From assembly GCA_900100325.1 (NCBI GenBank), contig LT629697.1, forward strand, positions 496,001 through 560,000: 64,000 nt of DNA, written 5' to 3'. This document shows positions 44,570 to 53,152 of this stretch, piece by piece; position 1 is the stretch's first letter, and each line of letters begins with the position of its first letter. The stretch is from Frankineae bacterium MT45. GTDB lineage: Bacteria > Actinomycetota > Actinomycetes > Mycobacteriales > Jatrophihabitantaceae. The position numbers and the translations under genes are program-made. Under the pieces are notes generated by a model, which was given only the letters and a program-made list of their open reading frames with translations, was not told the DNA's origin and made no database searches.

Positions 44570-46042
44570 CTATCCGGCGAGCGCCAACTCCGAGGTGTCG
44601 GCCGGCGTCGGGGTCGGTGTGGAGGCCGACGGGCGGAGCGCGATCCAGGCCGCCACACCACCCGCCGCGACCAGCACGGCCGCCACCACCAGGCCGGTGC
44701 GGTAGCCGGTCAGGAAGGCGTCGGTGGCCGAGTGCCCATGCGCCAGCGCGGTGGTCTGCCGGGCCACCAGGATCGCGCCGATCACGGTGATTCCGAGGAG
44801 TCCGGCCACCTCACGGGAGGCGTTGAAGAGCGCCGACGCGATGCCCGACTGCTCGACCGGCATCACGGCCAGTACCGAGGTGGTGAGCGGGATCGTCAGG
44901 CCGCCGCCGATCCCGATGATCGCGAAGCTCGGCATCAGATCGAGGAAGGTGGCGGTCTCTCCGAGCATGCTCACCGACGCGATTCCGGCCGCCATCAGGA
45001 ACATGGCCACTGCGGTTGATCGGTGCGCCCCGAACCGCAGCGCGACCCGCTCCGAGATGATCGCGCTGACCGCCATCAGCAGGGCCATCGGGACGAAGGC
45101 CAACCCGGCCTTCGTCGGGGAGAAGCCGAGGACGTTCTGCAGGTACAGCGAGGTGAAGAAGTAGATGCCGAAGAGGCCGAAGGCCCACATCATCAAGGCA
45201 ATCGTGCCGCCGGTGAAGGCCCGCTCGGCGAAGAGGGCGACGTCGACCATCGGAGCCGCACTGCACCGCTCGATCTGAATGAAGATGGCGAACATGATCG
45301 CGGCGACCGCGAAGGCGCCGAGGATCGTCGTCGAGGTCCAGCCCTTGTCGTGCCCCTCGATGAGGGCGTACGTCAGCGAGAAGAGCGCCAGGGCAGAGGT
45401 GATCAGGCCCGGGAAGTCGAGCCCGCGGGCCGTGCTCTCACGTGATTCGGTGATGGCCCAGGCGCCGAGGGCCAGCGTCGCCACCCCGACCGGCACGTTG
45501 ATGAAGAAGATCCAGCCCCACGAGGCGTGTTGGCTCAGCACTCCGCCCAGCAGCGGCCCGACGGCCAGCGCCAGCGCGCCGACCGCGCTCCAGATGCCGA
45601 CGGCGGCGTTGCGGGCCTTGGTGTTGGTGAAGGTGGCCGAGATGATGGCCAGGGTCGTCGGGGTGACCAGCGCCGCGCCCAGACCCTGCACCACCCGCGC
45701 CGCGATGAGGGTCGCCGAGCTGTCGGAGAGGCCGGCGGCCAGCGAGGCGGTGGTGAAGATTCCGAGGCCGACGAGGAAGAGGCGTTTGCGGCCAAAGGCG
45801 TCAGCCAAACGCCCGCCGACCAGCAGAAGCCCGGCAAAAGTCAGGATGTAGCCGCTCACCACCCACTCGAGGCCGGAGACCGAGAGGTCGAGATCGCGCT
45901 GGATGGCCGGCATCGCCACGTTGATGATGTTGTTGTCGAGGTAAGTCATGAAGGTCGCGAGGGCGACGGCAAGGAGGGCCCATCGGGATCGCGCTATCGT
46001 CTCGGGCCGCGCCGCGGTCTGATCGTCGGGAATGATGCTCAT
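44570..46042 (-). CDS. MFS drug exporter, DHA2 (14-TM)
   Basis: 490 residues from ATG 46042 with RBS AGGGAG. Motif A GGRLADAFGRKRLF, motif C region GPLLGGVLSQHASWGWIFFINVPVG and 14 hydrophobic segments mark an EmrB/QacA-type proton antiporter. TFMTYLDNNIINVAMPAI is the TM1 motif. Divergent from a TetR gene, with a 26-bp near-perfect palindrome between them. Substrate unknown. Confidence 0.92.
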   Translation of the reverse strand: MSIIPDDQTAARPETIARSRWALLAVALATFMTYLDNNIINVAMPAIQRDLDLSVSGLEWVVSGYILTFAGLLLVGGRLADAFGRKRLFLVGLGIFTTASLAAGLSDSSATLIAARVVQGLGAALVTPTTLAIISATFTNTKARNAAVGIWSAVGALALAVGPLLGGVLSQHASWGWIFFINVPVGVATLALGAWAITESRESTARGLDFPGLITSALALFSLTYALIEGHDKGWTSTTILGAFAVAAIMFAIFIQIERCSAAPMVDVALFAERAFTGGTIALMMWAFGLFGIYFFTSLYLQNVLGFSPTKAGLAFVPMALLMAVSAIISERVALRFGAHRSTAVAMFLMAAGIASVSMLGETATFLDLMPSFAIIGIGGGLTIPLTTSVLAVMPVEQSGIASALFNASREVAGLLGITVIGAILVARQTTALAHGHSATDAFLTGYRTGLVVAAVLVAAGGVAAWIALRPSASTPTPTPADTSELALAG

Positions 46043-46053
46043 GTCTGGCTCCC

Positions 46054-46079
46054 TATACGGTGTACATGTACATCGTATA
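46054..46079. promoter_or_regulatory. TetR operator between pump and regulator
   Basis: A 26-bp palindrome with one mismatched pair: half-site TATACGGTGTACA meets TGTACATCGTATA at the centre. It overlaps the promoter region of the pump gene. A weaker third half-site (TGTACCGCGTATA, 46087-46099) abuts the -10 box of the tetR gene, suggesting autoregulation. Confidence 0.85.
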
Positions 46080-46109
46080 ATAGGACTGTACCGCGTATAG
46101 TTGTCAAGC

Positions 46110-46829
46110 GTGATCCTCAAAACCGCGCCGGACGCCACCGCGAAGTCGACCGATGGCCGTCCGCAGCTGAGCCGCTCTGCGGTGATCGAGCGGGCCTTCA
46201 CCATCGCCGACGCCGAGGGTCTGGCCGCGGTCACGATCCGCCGGCTGGCCCAGGAGCTCGGGGTCACCCCGATGGCCCTCTACTGGCATTTCAAGAACAA
46301 GGACGAACTCTTCGACGCCATCGGCGATGAGGTGATCGCCGCCATCGAGCTCAGCTCAGACACCGACGCGGCTTGGGACGAGCGCCTGCGGGTGATCGTC
46401 ACCAACCTGGTTACCGTGCTGCGCGCGCACCCGAGCCTGGCCAACCTGGCCGCCACCCGGATCGTCGCCTCCGAGCACGGCCTCGAGCTCACCGAACAGA
46501 CTCTCGCGCTGCTGCGGGGCGCCGGCTTCAATGTGGCCCAGGCGGCGAATCTCGCCCATCAGGCTCTGCACACCGCGATCATGCTCTGCAGCGCCGAGCC
46601 CGGGCTGGAGTTGGGTGTCGTCGACACCGATGCCGTCCTGGAAGCAAAGCGGGCCCGGCTGGCCGCGCTGCCGACCCATCGGTATCCGAACGTCATCGAA
46701 GCCGCCGACGATCTCATCGACTGCGACGACGAGGACTTCTACTACGACGCCGGCATCGATCTCTTCATCTCCGGCGTGCTCGGCATGCAGCAGCGCCTGG
46801 GGCGGGCTAAGTCGGTCAGCGCTGGTTGA
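46110..46829 (+). CDS. TetR-family repressor of the adjacent MFS pump
   Basis: 239 residues from GTG 46110, 8 nt after TATAGT (leaderless). HTH: AVTIRRLAQELGVTPMALYWHFKNKDELFDAI. The C-terminal ligand domain is all helical with an acidic DCDDEDFYYDAGIDLFISGVLGM stretch. Expected to bind the palindrome at 46054 and be released by pump substrates. Its 3' end overlaps the convergent DUF3052 gene by 14 bp. Confidence 0.92.
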   Translation: MILKTAPDATAKSTDGRPQLSRSAVIERAFTIADAEGLAAVTIRRLAQELGVTPMALYWHFKNKDELFDAIGDEVIAAIELSSDTDAAWDERLRVIVTNLVTVLRAHPSLANLAATRIVASEHGLELTEQTLALLRGAGFNVAQAANLAHQALHTAIMLCSAEPGLELGVVDTDAVLEAKRARLAALPTHRYPNVIEAADDLIDCDDEDFYYDAGIDLFISGVLGMQQRLGRAKSVSAG

Positions 46830-47211
46830 GTCGCCAGACGAACCGCAGCCCCGACCAGTCCTCATCGATGGCCGCGTTCTTGTTGTCGACCAGACCAGTG
46901 GGCAGGATCAACTCCCGCAGCACGTCGCCGTCGATGTCGCTGCGATGCCCGGCCGCGCGCCGGGGCCAGGCGATCCAGAGGCCGCCGGCCGGCCGAATCC
47001 GCTCGCCGAGAACGGGGTAACGGTCGGCCACTTCGGCCATCGTCGTGAAGAAGGCGAGGATGACGTCCGCTGGCCCTTCGTTGACTAGCTCCAGGTCCAC
47101 CGGCGCCTCGGCGAAACTCCACCCGGCCGGCTGGTTGATCACCGCCAGTCGCAGCCCGGGTTTCAAGCCGAGCTTGCGGGCCTGCGGCGCTGACGGGGTG
47201 GGATCGGCCAT
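46816..47211 (-). CDS. DUF3052 family protein
   Basis: 131 residues from ATG 47211 (ATG 47226 is the alternative and would overlap the previous stop). LGLKPGLRLAVINQPAGW at the N-terminus, LAFFTTMAEVADR, GGLWIAWPRR and a C-terminal VDNKNAAIDEDWSGLRFVWR are typical of DUF3052. Cytosolic, function unknown. Follows a small metallopeptidase gene by 5 bp, so probably cotranscribed with it. Confidence 0.85.
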   Translation of the reverse strand: MADPTPSAPQARKLGLKPGLRLAVINQPAGWSFAEAPVDLELVNEGPADVILAFFTTMAEVADRYPVLGERIRPAGGLWIAWPRRAAGHRSDIDGDVLRELILPTGLVDNKNAAIDEDWSGLRFVWRLNQR

Positions 47212-47216
47212 AGAAA

Positions 47217-47564
47217 CTAAGCCCATCCCAGCTCGTGCAGGCGTTCGTCGTCGATGCCGAAGAAGTGCCCGACCTCGTGCACCACGGTGATGACGACCTC
47301 GTCGGCCACTTCCTCTTCGGTGTCACAGAGTTCCAGAATCGGCCGCCGGTAGATGGTGATCGTGTCCGGAGTGGCGAAGCTGTAGTCGGAGAGGCGTTCG
47401 GTGAGGGCGACACCGACGTAGAGGCCGAGCGTCTCCGGCTCGTCGGGGTGCTCCTCCTCGATCTGCACGATCACATTCCCCAGCAGGGAGGCAAACTCCT
47501 CGGGTATCTCGTCCAGGGCATCGTCCACCAGAGCGGCGAATCGCTGCCGGGACATGGAGATCAT
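47217..47564 (-). CDS. Small zincin-like metallopeptidase
   Basis: 115 residues from ATG 47564 (ATG 47555 also possible). The zinc motif HEVGHFFGIDDERLHELGW has HExxH plus a downstream acidic/His segment, preceded by the ITIYRRPILELC strand. This is the possible-zinc-metallopeptidase family common in actinobacteria and Thermus (COG3824). Located 2 bp after a tetR stop and just upstream of the DUF3052 gene. Substrate unknown. Confidence 0.85.
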   Translation of the reverse strand: MISMSRQRFAALVDDALDEIPEEFASLLGNVIVQIEEEHPDEPETLGLYVGVALTERLSDYSFATPDTITIYRRPILELCDTEEEVADEVVITVVHEVGHFFGIDDERLHELGWA

Positions 47565-47566
47565 GC

Positions 47567-48292
47567 TCAGGACCACCGCGAGTTCTGGGCCAGCGCCACC
47601 AATCCGGAGAGGATGACCTCGACGCCGAACTCGAAGCGCTCGTCGCCGTCCGGACCGGTGAGGGCGGAGCCGAGCATCGCCATCACCGGATAGCGATCCG
47701 GCGGGAGCGCCACGTAGAACTCGTGCACCCGCTCGTAGTATTCGGCTGCCGTCTCCGGGTCCATGCCGGAGCGGCTGAAGGTGCTCTCCTCGAAGGCAAT
47801 CGCCGTAATGTAAAGGCCAATCAGATCAGACGCCATTCCCACGATCCGTGGTGGGAGGCCACCGGCGTTCAGCAACGCGGTGACCCCTTCAGCGCTGGCC
47901 AGCCCCTTCTCCGACATCGGCACCCGACCCGCTCCGGCCATCGCAACATCGGCGTGCGCCTGCAGCATGCGGCGGATTCCGCCGATAACCTCGCGCAGTT
48001 GCTCCTGCCACCGCTGTGGGTCGGGGGTCGGGATCGGCACCCGCGAGACCAGCTCGTCGTACATCAGCTCGAGGAGCTCGTCCTTGTTCCGTACGTAGGC
48101 GTACAGGGATGCCGCACCGGTACCGAGACGTTCGGCGACCCGCCGCATCGAGAGGGCGTCCGCGCCGCCCTCGTCGATGACGTCGATTCCGGCCTGCACG
48201 ATGACGTCTACGCTCAGCGCGGGCTTGCGGTCGACGCGTCCCAGACGGTCGGGCCGGCGCGGCGCAGGGGGGAGTGGGCTTGACGGCGGCAC
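47567..48292 (-). CDS. TetR-family repressor (divergent from MFS)
   Basis: 241 residues from GTG 48292, 7 nt after TAGATT (leaderless). The N-terminal Pro/Arg extension precedes HTH ADALSMRRVAERLGTGAASLYAYVRNKDELLELMYDEL. The C-terminal domain resembles the TetR_C group with bulky helices. It likely represses the MFS gene at 48387 and itself through the palindrome at 48310. Confidence 0.9.
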   Translation of the reverse strand: MPPSSPLPPAPRRPDRLGRVDRKPALSVDVIVQAGIDVIDEGGADALSMRRVAERLGTGAASLYAYVRNKDELLELMYDELVSRVPIPTPDPQRWQEQLREVIGGIRRMLQAHADVAMAGAGRVPMSEKGLASAEGVTALLNAGGLPPRIVGMASDLIGLYITAIAFEESTFSRSGMDPETAAEYYERVHEFYVALPPDRYPVMAMLGSALTGPDGDERFEFGVEVILSGLVALAQNSRWS

Positions 48293-48309
48293 GAACGTGA
48301 ATCTACGCT

Positions 48310-48324
48310 ACGAACAGTGTTCGT
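48310..48324. promoter_or_regulatory. TetR operator, second system
   Basis: ACGAACA-G-TGTTCGT is a perfect 7-bp-arm palindrome in the gap between the divergent starts. The half-site ACGAACG recurs at 48329-48335. The -10 box of the tetR gene (complement of AATCTA, 48300-48305) is adjacent. Confidence 0.8.
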
Positions 48325-48386
48325 GATTACGAACGATGTACTTGCACCCGCAACCATACGCTCCACGCTTCGAACTGGGAGAGGTA

Positions 48387-49862
48387 ATGTCCGTCCAACC
48401 TGTTGAGAGCCTTCCGCGCAAGTGGCTCATCCTGGCCCTCGTGCTGGCCGCCGAGTGCATGGATCTCTTCGACAGCACCATCGTCAACGTTGCCGCGCCG
48501 ACCATCCGCGAAGACCTGAACGCGAGCGCCACCGCGCTGCAGTGGATCACCGGTGGCTACGCCCTCACCTTCGCCATCGGCCTGATCACCGGGGCCCGTC
48601 TGGGTGACATCTACGGACGGAAGCGCCTCTTCATCATGGGGGCCTACGGATTCGTCCTCGCCTCGCTCGCCTGCGCGCTCGCCCCCAACGCCGAACTCCT
48701 CATCACCTTCCGCCTCATCCAGGGCTTCGCCGCCGCGCTGCTCATCCCGCAGGGACTCGGCATCATGCGGGCCACCTTCTCACCGAAGGATCTCCCCACC
48801 GCCTTCGGAATCTTCGGCCCCGTCATCGGACTCTCGGCCGTCCTCGGGCCGATCCTCGGCGGGGTGTTGGTCGACGCGGATCTCTTCGGCACCAGCTGGC
48901 GCTTGGTCTTCCTGATCAACCTGCCCCTGGGCATCGTCGCTGCACTGGGAGCGGCAAAGTACTTCCCGGAGTCGGTGGACGAGAACCCGCCGAGCCTCGA
49001 CATCGTCGGTACGATTCTGGTCGCCGCCTTTGCCGGCCTGCTCATCTACCCGCTCATCCAGGGCCGGGAGTACGGGTGGCCGTTCTGGACCTACGCGATG
49101 ATGCTGGCCAGTGCGGTGAGCTTCGGCCTGCTGGTGCTCTGGACGATCTCGCGCCAGCGCCGCCACAAGGACCCGCTCGTCGTCCCGAGCATCTTCGCGC
49201 ACCGCGGCTACAGCTTCGGGCTGGTGATGATCCTGGTCTTCTTCGCCGGGATGATCGGCACCATGCTCACGCTGACCCTCTTCCTGCAGATTGGCCAGGG
49301 TTTCTCGGCCATTCATGCCGGTCTGACGCTGGCGCCCTTCGCCTTCGGGATGGCCGTCGGGGCCGGTGTCGGCTCGGGCGTTCTGGTACCGAAGCTGGGT
49401 CGCACGGCGCTGCAGATCGGTGGTCTCATCGGTGGCGTCGGGATGGCCTGGATGTGGCTCACCGTCCACAACAACGGGCTGCACACCAGCTCCGTCGACC
49501 TGATCGGCCCGCAGCTCGTCTGGGGTATCGGCACCGGCATGATCGTCGCCCCGCTCTTCGACTTCATCCTCGCCGCGGTCACTGACGAGGAGACCGGCTC
49601 GGCCAGCGGTGTCCTCAATGCGGTGCAGCAGTTGGCCGGTGCGATCGGGGTCGCCGTCCTCGGGACGATCTTCTTCAGCCGGGTCGGGCACTACGGCTTC
49701 GTCTCGGCGATGGAGGTCTGCTTCCTGATCGAACTCTGCCTGACGCCGGTGCTGCTCGGACTCTCGGCGATGCTGCCGCAGCACGCCCGCGACCCGATGG
49801 CCGAGTTCGAACACGACGTGCATCAGCCAGCTGAGGGCGAGCCCGCTAAGTTCAAAGCATGA
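48387..49862 (+). CDS. MFS drug exporter, DHA2 (14-TM)
   Basis: 491 residues from ATG 48387 with RBS GGGAGAGG; the upstream ATG 48336 lies in the operator region. TM1 LVLAAECMDLFDSTIVNVAAP, motif A GARLGDIYGRKRLF and motif C GPILGGVLVDADLFGTSWRLVFLINLPLG are present, with about 14 TMs and an acidic C-terminal tail. Its stop overlaps the next start, so an isocitrate-lyase-family enzyme is made from the same mRNA. Confidence 0.92.
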   Translation: MSVQPVESLPRKWLILALVLAAECMDLFDSTIVNVAAPTIREDLNASATALQWITGGYALTFAIGLITGARLGDIYGRKRLFIMGAYGFVLASLACALAPNAELLITFRLIQGFAAALLIPQGLGIMRATFSPKDLPTAFGIFGPVIGLSAVLGPILGGVLVDADLFGTSWRLVFLINLPLGIVAALGAAKYFPESVDENPPSLDIVGTILVAAFAGLLIYPLIQGREYGWPFWTYAMMLASAVSFGLLVLWTISRQRRHKDPLVVPSIFAHRGYSFGLVMILVFFAGMIGTMLTLTLFLQIGQGFSAIHAGLTLAPFAFGMAVGAGVGSGVLVPKLGRTALQIGGLIGGVGMAWMWLTVHNNGLHTSSVDLIGPQLVWGIGTGMIVAPLFDFILAAVTDEETGSASGVLNAVQQLAGAIGVAVLGTIFFSRVGHYGFVSAMEVCFLIELCLTPVLLGLSAMLPQHARDPMAEFEHDVHQPAEGEPAKFKA

Positions 49863-50701
49863 CCGACATCGAAGAAGTCCCCGAAGAGTTTGGCGAGCTC
49901 AACCAGGACGATCTCACCGTGGCCGACCTCACCACGGCCGAGAAGGCCACCGAGCTGCTGCGTCTGCACGAGGCGCCGCAGTTGCTGAAGCTGGTGAACG
50001 TGTGGGACGTCATCAGTGCGCAGGTGGTGGCGGCGATTCCCGGCACGCAGGCGCTGGCGACCGCGAGCCACTCGATCGCCGCGTCGCACGGGTATCCCGA
50101 CGGGGAGCACATCTCCCGGGTGCTCATGATCGACGCGGTGGCCCGCATCGCGGCGTCGGTGAAGTTGCCGGTGACGGCTGACCTCGAGGCGGGCTACGGG
50201 GACGTCGGTGAGACGATCAGCCGGGCCATCGACGTTGGTGTCGTCGGGGCCAACCTGGAGGATCAGCTCAAGCCGCTCCCCGACGCGGTGCGCGCGGTCG
50301 CGGATGCGGTGGAGGCCGGCGAGCGGGCCGGGGTGCGCTTCGTGCTCAACGCCCGGACCGACGCGTTTCTGCTGGGCGCCGGGAAGGATCCGGCCGCCGT
50401 GCTGGCCGATGCGATCGAGCGGGGACGGGCCTATCTGGAGGCCGGTGCCGCCTGCTTCTTCGTCCCCGGGAAGTTGGACGAGGCCACGGTCAGCGCGCTG
50501 GTCGACGCTCTCGGGCGCGGGAGGATCAGCGTGATCGCCGTCCCTGGATCGCTGAGCCTGCAGCGGCTGGAGGAGCTCGGAGTCGCGCGAGTCTCCTACG
50601 GCCCGTACAGCCAGAACGTCGCGCTGACGGCATTGGCCGAGCTGACCGAGGGAATCTACGCCGGCGGCGAGCTACCGGCGAACATGCGCCGCCTCAACTG
50701 A
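49859..50701 (+). CDS. Isocitrate lyase/PEP mutase superfamily enzyme
   Basis: 280 residues. The TIM-barrel motifs of the ICL/PEPM superfamily are visible: VNVWDVISAQVV, TADLEAGYGD (metal-binding), GANLEDQ, FVLNARTDAFL and ARVSYGPY. The catalytic-Cys KKCGH loop of true isocitrate and methylisocitrate lyases is absent, so it is probably an oxaloacetate-decarboxylase-like or C-C/C-P lyase member. Coupled to the MFS gene (ATGA overlap), an unusual pairing. Confidence 0.85.
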   Translation: MTDIEEVPEEFGELNQDDLTVADLTTAEKATELLRLHEAPQLLKLVNVWDVISAQVVAAIPGTQALATASHSIAASHGYPDGEHISRVLMIDAVARIAASVKLPVTADLEAGYGDVGETISRAIDVGVVGANLEDQLKPLPDAVRAVADAVEAGERAGVRFVLNARTDAFLLGAGKDPAAVLADAIERGRAYLEAGAACFFVPGKLDEATVSALVDALGRGRISVIAVPGSLSLQRLEELGVARVSYGPYSQNVALTALAELTEGIYAGGELPANMRRLN

Positions 50702-50725
50702 TCCCCTGCAATTAACGGGGGATCA
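50699..50725. terminator. Bidirectional terminator overlapping two stop codons
   Basis: TGATCCCC (50699-50706) and GGGGATCA (50718-50725) pair around 11 nt. The left arm contains the stop of the rightward gene and the right arm the stop of the leftward tetR gene. Confidence 0.75.
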
Positions 50726-51373
50726 GCGCAGGGTCCGGCCGCATTCGGTCATCGCGACGGCGATAGCGTCCTCGTCGAGGGCGGGGACGCTGAGGCCGCG
50801 CCTCGGGACGGATTCGGCGAAGAGGCCGTCCAGGAGCATCTCCAGGTAGCGGCGCCAGATGAGCGGGTTGGTGGCCCCGGCGTAGTCGGTGATGGAGCCG
50901 ATCATCCATAGAATTATGGGGATATCGTTCTCGTGCGCCTCCGGCCGGAGCAGGCCCGCAGTGCGGGCCCGCTCCAGGATGCGGCGGGCGATCGGGGCCA
51001 GCCGGTCACGCACCTCGGCCGCGTCCGGGAGGCCGATGTTGGAGGTCATCGCCTCACGCAGGCCGGCGTCGTTGGCCTGCGTCTCGCAGACCCCGTACAG
51101 GAACGACTCGATCGCCTCGCGGGGGTCGCTGATCGTCTCGGCCTGCTCCAGAATCTGCTGGACCTTGTTGATGCGGTCCTGGAAGAGCGCAACGAGCAGG
51201 CCCTGCTTGTTCTCGAAGTGCCGGTAGGCGGTGGCGACTCCGACGCCGGCGTGCTGGGCCACCTCGTCCAGGGTGGCGTGGGCACCGCGGAGGCAGAACA
51301 CCTCGTCGGCGGCGGCGAGGAGCAGGGCTCGGTTGCGGGCCACATCCTTGCGGACGGACTTCTCGGTGAGCAT
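50723..51373 (-). CDS. TetR-family regulator (MFS operon)
   Basis: 216 residues from ATG 51373 with RBS GAGGAG. HTH: ATLDEVAQHAGVGVATAYRHFENKQGLLVALF. The C-terminal domain carries the LYGVCETQANDAGLREAMTSN helix seen in SCO-type TetRs. It lies 57 bp after the MFS gene on the same strand, so the pair forms an operon with the regulator second, and autoregulation through the upstream site near 53000 is likely. Confidence 0.9.
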   Translation of the reverse strand: MLTEKSVRKDVARNRALLLAAADEVFCLRGAHATLDEVAQHAGVGVATAYRHFENKQGLLVALFQDRINKVQQILEQAETISDPREAIESFLYGVCETQANDAGLREAMTSNIGLPDAAEVRDRLAPIARRILERARTAGLLRPEAHENDIPIILWMIGSITDYAGATNPLIWRRYLEMLLDGLFAESVPRRGLSVPALDEDAIAVAMTECGRTLR

Positions 51374-51430
51374 CTGATCTCCTCTCCACCGCCGACGGGC
51401 GGCTACTTGTGCTGCTATTTGCTGATGATC

Positions 51431-52951
51431 CTAGTGAGCCATGACCGGTTCGGCGTCGGGGTTGTACTCCGGCACCGCTCCGCGGAGCACGACGAAACCG
51501 ATCAGTGAGCCGACGGCGAAGATGGCGGCCGACCACCAGAAGGCGACCACGTAGCTGTGCACCGCGGCGTTGGCGAGGACGCTAGCCGCCGGCGGGTTGC
51601 TGGTCGCGTGGTCGACGACGTAGTTCGTCGCCGCGGTGGCGGCCAGGGTGCTCAGCAGGGCGGTACCGATCGAGCCACCGACCTGCTGCCCGATGTTCAC
51701 CAGCGCCGAGGCGACACCGGCGTCATCGGCCTTCACGCCGGAGGTGGCCAGGCTCATCGCCGAGGAGAAGACCAGGCCCAGACCAGCGCCGATGACCATG
51801 ATTCCCGGGAGGATGTGAATCGCGTACTGGGGCTCGATGGTGATCCGGGTGAGCAGCACCATGCCGAAGGCGGCGATGAGCATGCCCGGGCCGATGAGCC
51901 AGCGCGGGCCGAGCTTGGTGGCCAGCACCGCGGTACCGACGGTCGCGACGACCATAATCACGCCGACCATCGGCAGGAAGGCCAGACCGCTGCGCACTGC
52001 GCTGTAGCCCAGAGTGGCCTGCAGGTAGTACGTCAGGAAGAGGAAGACGCCGAACATTCCGATGCCGGAGATGAAGATGGCGGTGTAGGCACCGGCCCGG
52101 TTGCGGTCGGCCAGCACGCGCATCGGCAGTAGCGGGTGGGTGGCGCGCTGCTGCAGGTAGACGAAGGCTCCGATCAGGATGACGCCGGCGGCCAGGAAGC
52201 TGATCGTGACGGCGTCGGCCCAGCCACCGGTGGCGGCGTGCGCGAAACCGTAGACGAGGCTGAAGAGGGCCACCGAGACGACGACGGCGCCGGGGATGTC
52301 GAGCTTCGGGCGGACCTGGGCGGCGGTGTGCTTGAGGAACATGTAGCCACCGACGAATGCCGCGACCGCGAAGATCAGGTTGACGTACATGCACCAGCGC
52401 CAGGAGAGGTACTCGGTGAGGATCCCGCCGAGCAGCAGGCCGACACCGGCGCCGCTACCGGCGATCGCGCCGTAGATGCCGTAGGCCTTGGCCCGCTCCT
52501 TGGGCTCGGTGAAGGTGGTGGTGAGCAGCGACAGCGCGGCCGGGGCCAGCAGGGCGCCGAAGGCACCCTGCACGGCACGGGCGGTGACCAGCATGCCGAA
52601 GCCGTCAGCCGCGCCGCCGACCGCCGAGGCGATGGCGAAGCCGGCGAGGCCGATGAGGAAGATGCGCTTGCGACCGAAGAGATCGGCCAGGCGGCCACCC
52701 AGGAGCAGGAGGCTGCCGAAGGCGAGCGCGTAGGCGGTGATGATCCACTGCCGCTCGCTGTCGGAGAAGCCGAGCGCGTGCTGCGCCGAGGGGAGTGCGA
52801 TGTTCACGACCGTCGAGTCGAGGACGACCATGAGCTGGGCCAGGCCGAGGACACCGAGGATGCTCCAGCGGTGACGGTGGTGCGGGTTTTCGTGCTCTGC
52901 GGCGGCGGGGACGTGTCCGTCCGGCCGCACCTCTTCGCTGGTCAGCGTCAT
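51431..52951 (-). CDS. MFS drug exporter, DHA2 (14-TM)
   Basis: 506 residues from ATG 52951 with RBS AAGGAG. LAQLMVVLDSTVVNIALPSAQ (TM1), GGRLADLFGRKRIFL (motif A) and GVGLLLGGILTEYLSWRWCMYVNLIF (motif C region) mark the EmrB/QacA class. Third such pump in 8 kb; sequence differs from the other two, so the three are not recent duplicates. Followed by its tetR. Confidence 0.93.
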   Translation of the reverse strand: MTLTSEEVRPDGHVPAAAEHENPHHRHRWSILGVLGLAQLMVVLDSTVVNIALPSAQHALGFSDSERQWIITAYALAFGSLLLLGGRLADLFGRKRIFLIGLAGFAIASAVGGAADGFGMLVTARAVQGAFGALLAPAALSLLTTTFTEPKERAKAYGIYGAIAGSGAGVGLLLGGILTEYLSWRWCMYVNLIFAVAAFVGGYMFLKHTAAQVRPKLDIPGAVVVSVALFSLVYGFAHAATGGWADAVTISFLAAGVILIGAFVYLQQRATHPLLPMRVLADRNRAGAYTAIFISGIGMFGVFLFLTYYLQATLGYSAVRSGLAFLPMVGVIMVVATVGTAVLATKLGPRWLIGPGMLIAAFGMVLLTRITIEPQYAIHILPGIMVIGAGLGLVFSSAMSLATSGVKADDAGVASALVNIGQQVGGSIGTALLSTLAATAATNYVVDHATSNPPAASVLANAAVHSYVVAFWWSAAIFAVGSLIGFVVLRGAVPEYNPDAEPVMAH

Positions 52952-52998
52952 CTGCGTGGTGCTCCTTGAGAGTGGATTGCGAAAAGAGGAGTGATCGA

Positions 52999-53034
52999 CT
53001 CCGTTTCAATGAAAACGCTACCAGGAAAACGGAG
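52999..53034. promoter_or_regulatory. Candidate TetR site upstream of the MFS-tetR operon
   Basis: Inverted CTCCGTTT and AAACGGAG frame two direct GAAAACG boxes (53011-53017 and 53025-53031). The layout suggests two overlapping dimer sites about 50-85 bp upstream of the pump ATG. Confidence 0.5.
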
Positions 53035-53062
53035 CTTGTCACTTCGTTTTGCTGTCTGCCTG

Positions 53063-53117
53063 GTCACTCTTGGGTCACTCTCGCGTCACTCTTGCGGGAC
53101 TCTTGCGTCACTCTCGA
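53063..53117 (+). repeat. Five tandem 11-bp direct repeats upstream of ilvA
   Basis: Five head-to-tail copies at 53063, 53074, 53085, 53096 and 53107 follow GTCACTCTYGC; the fourth reads GGGACTCTTGC. They end 35 bp before the ilvA start. A period of 11 bp places every copy on about the same face of the helix, as in cooperative regulator-binding arrays. Confidence 0.8.
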
Positions 53118-53152
53118 CGGCGCTGGGCCGGATCGGGCGGTGAACTGCAACG

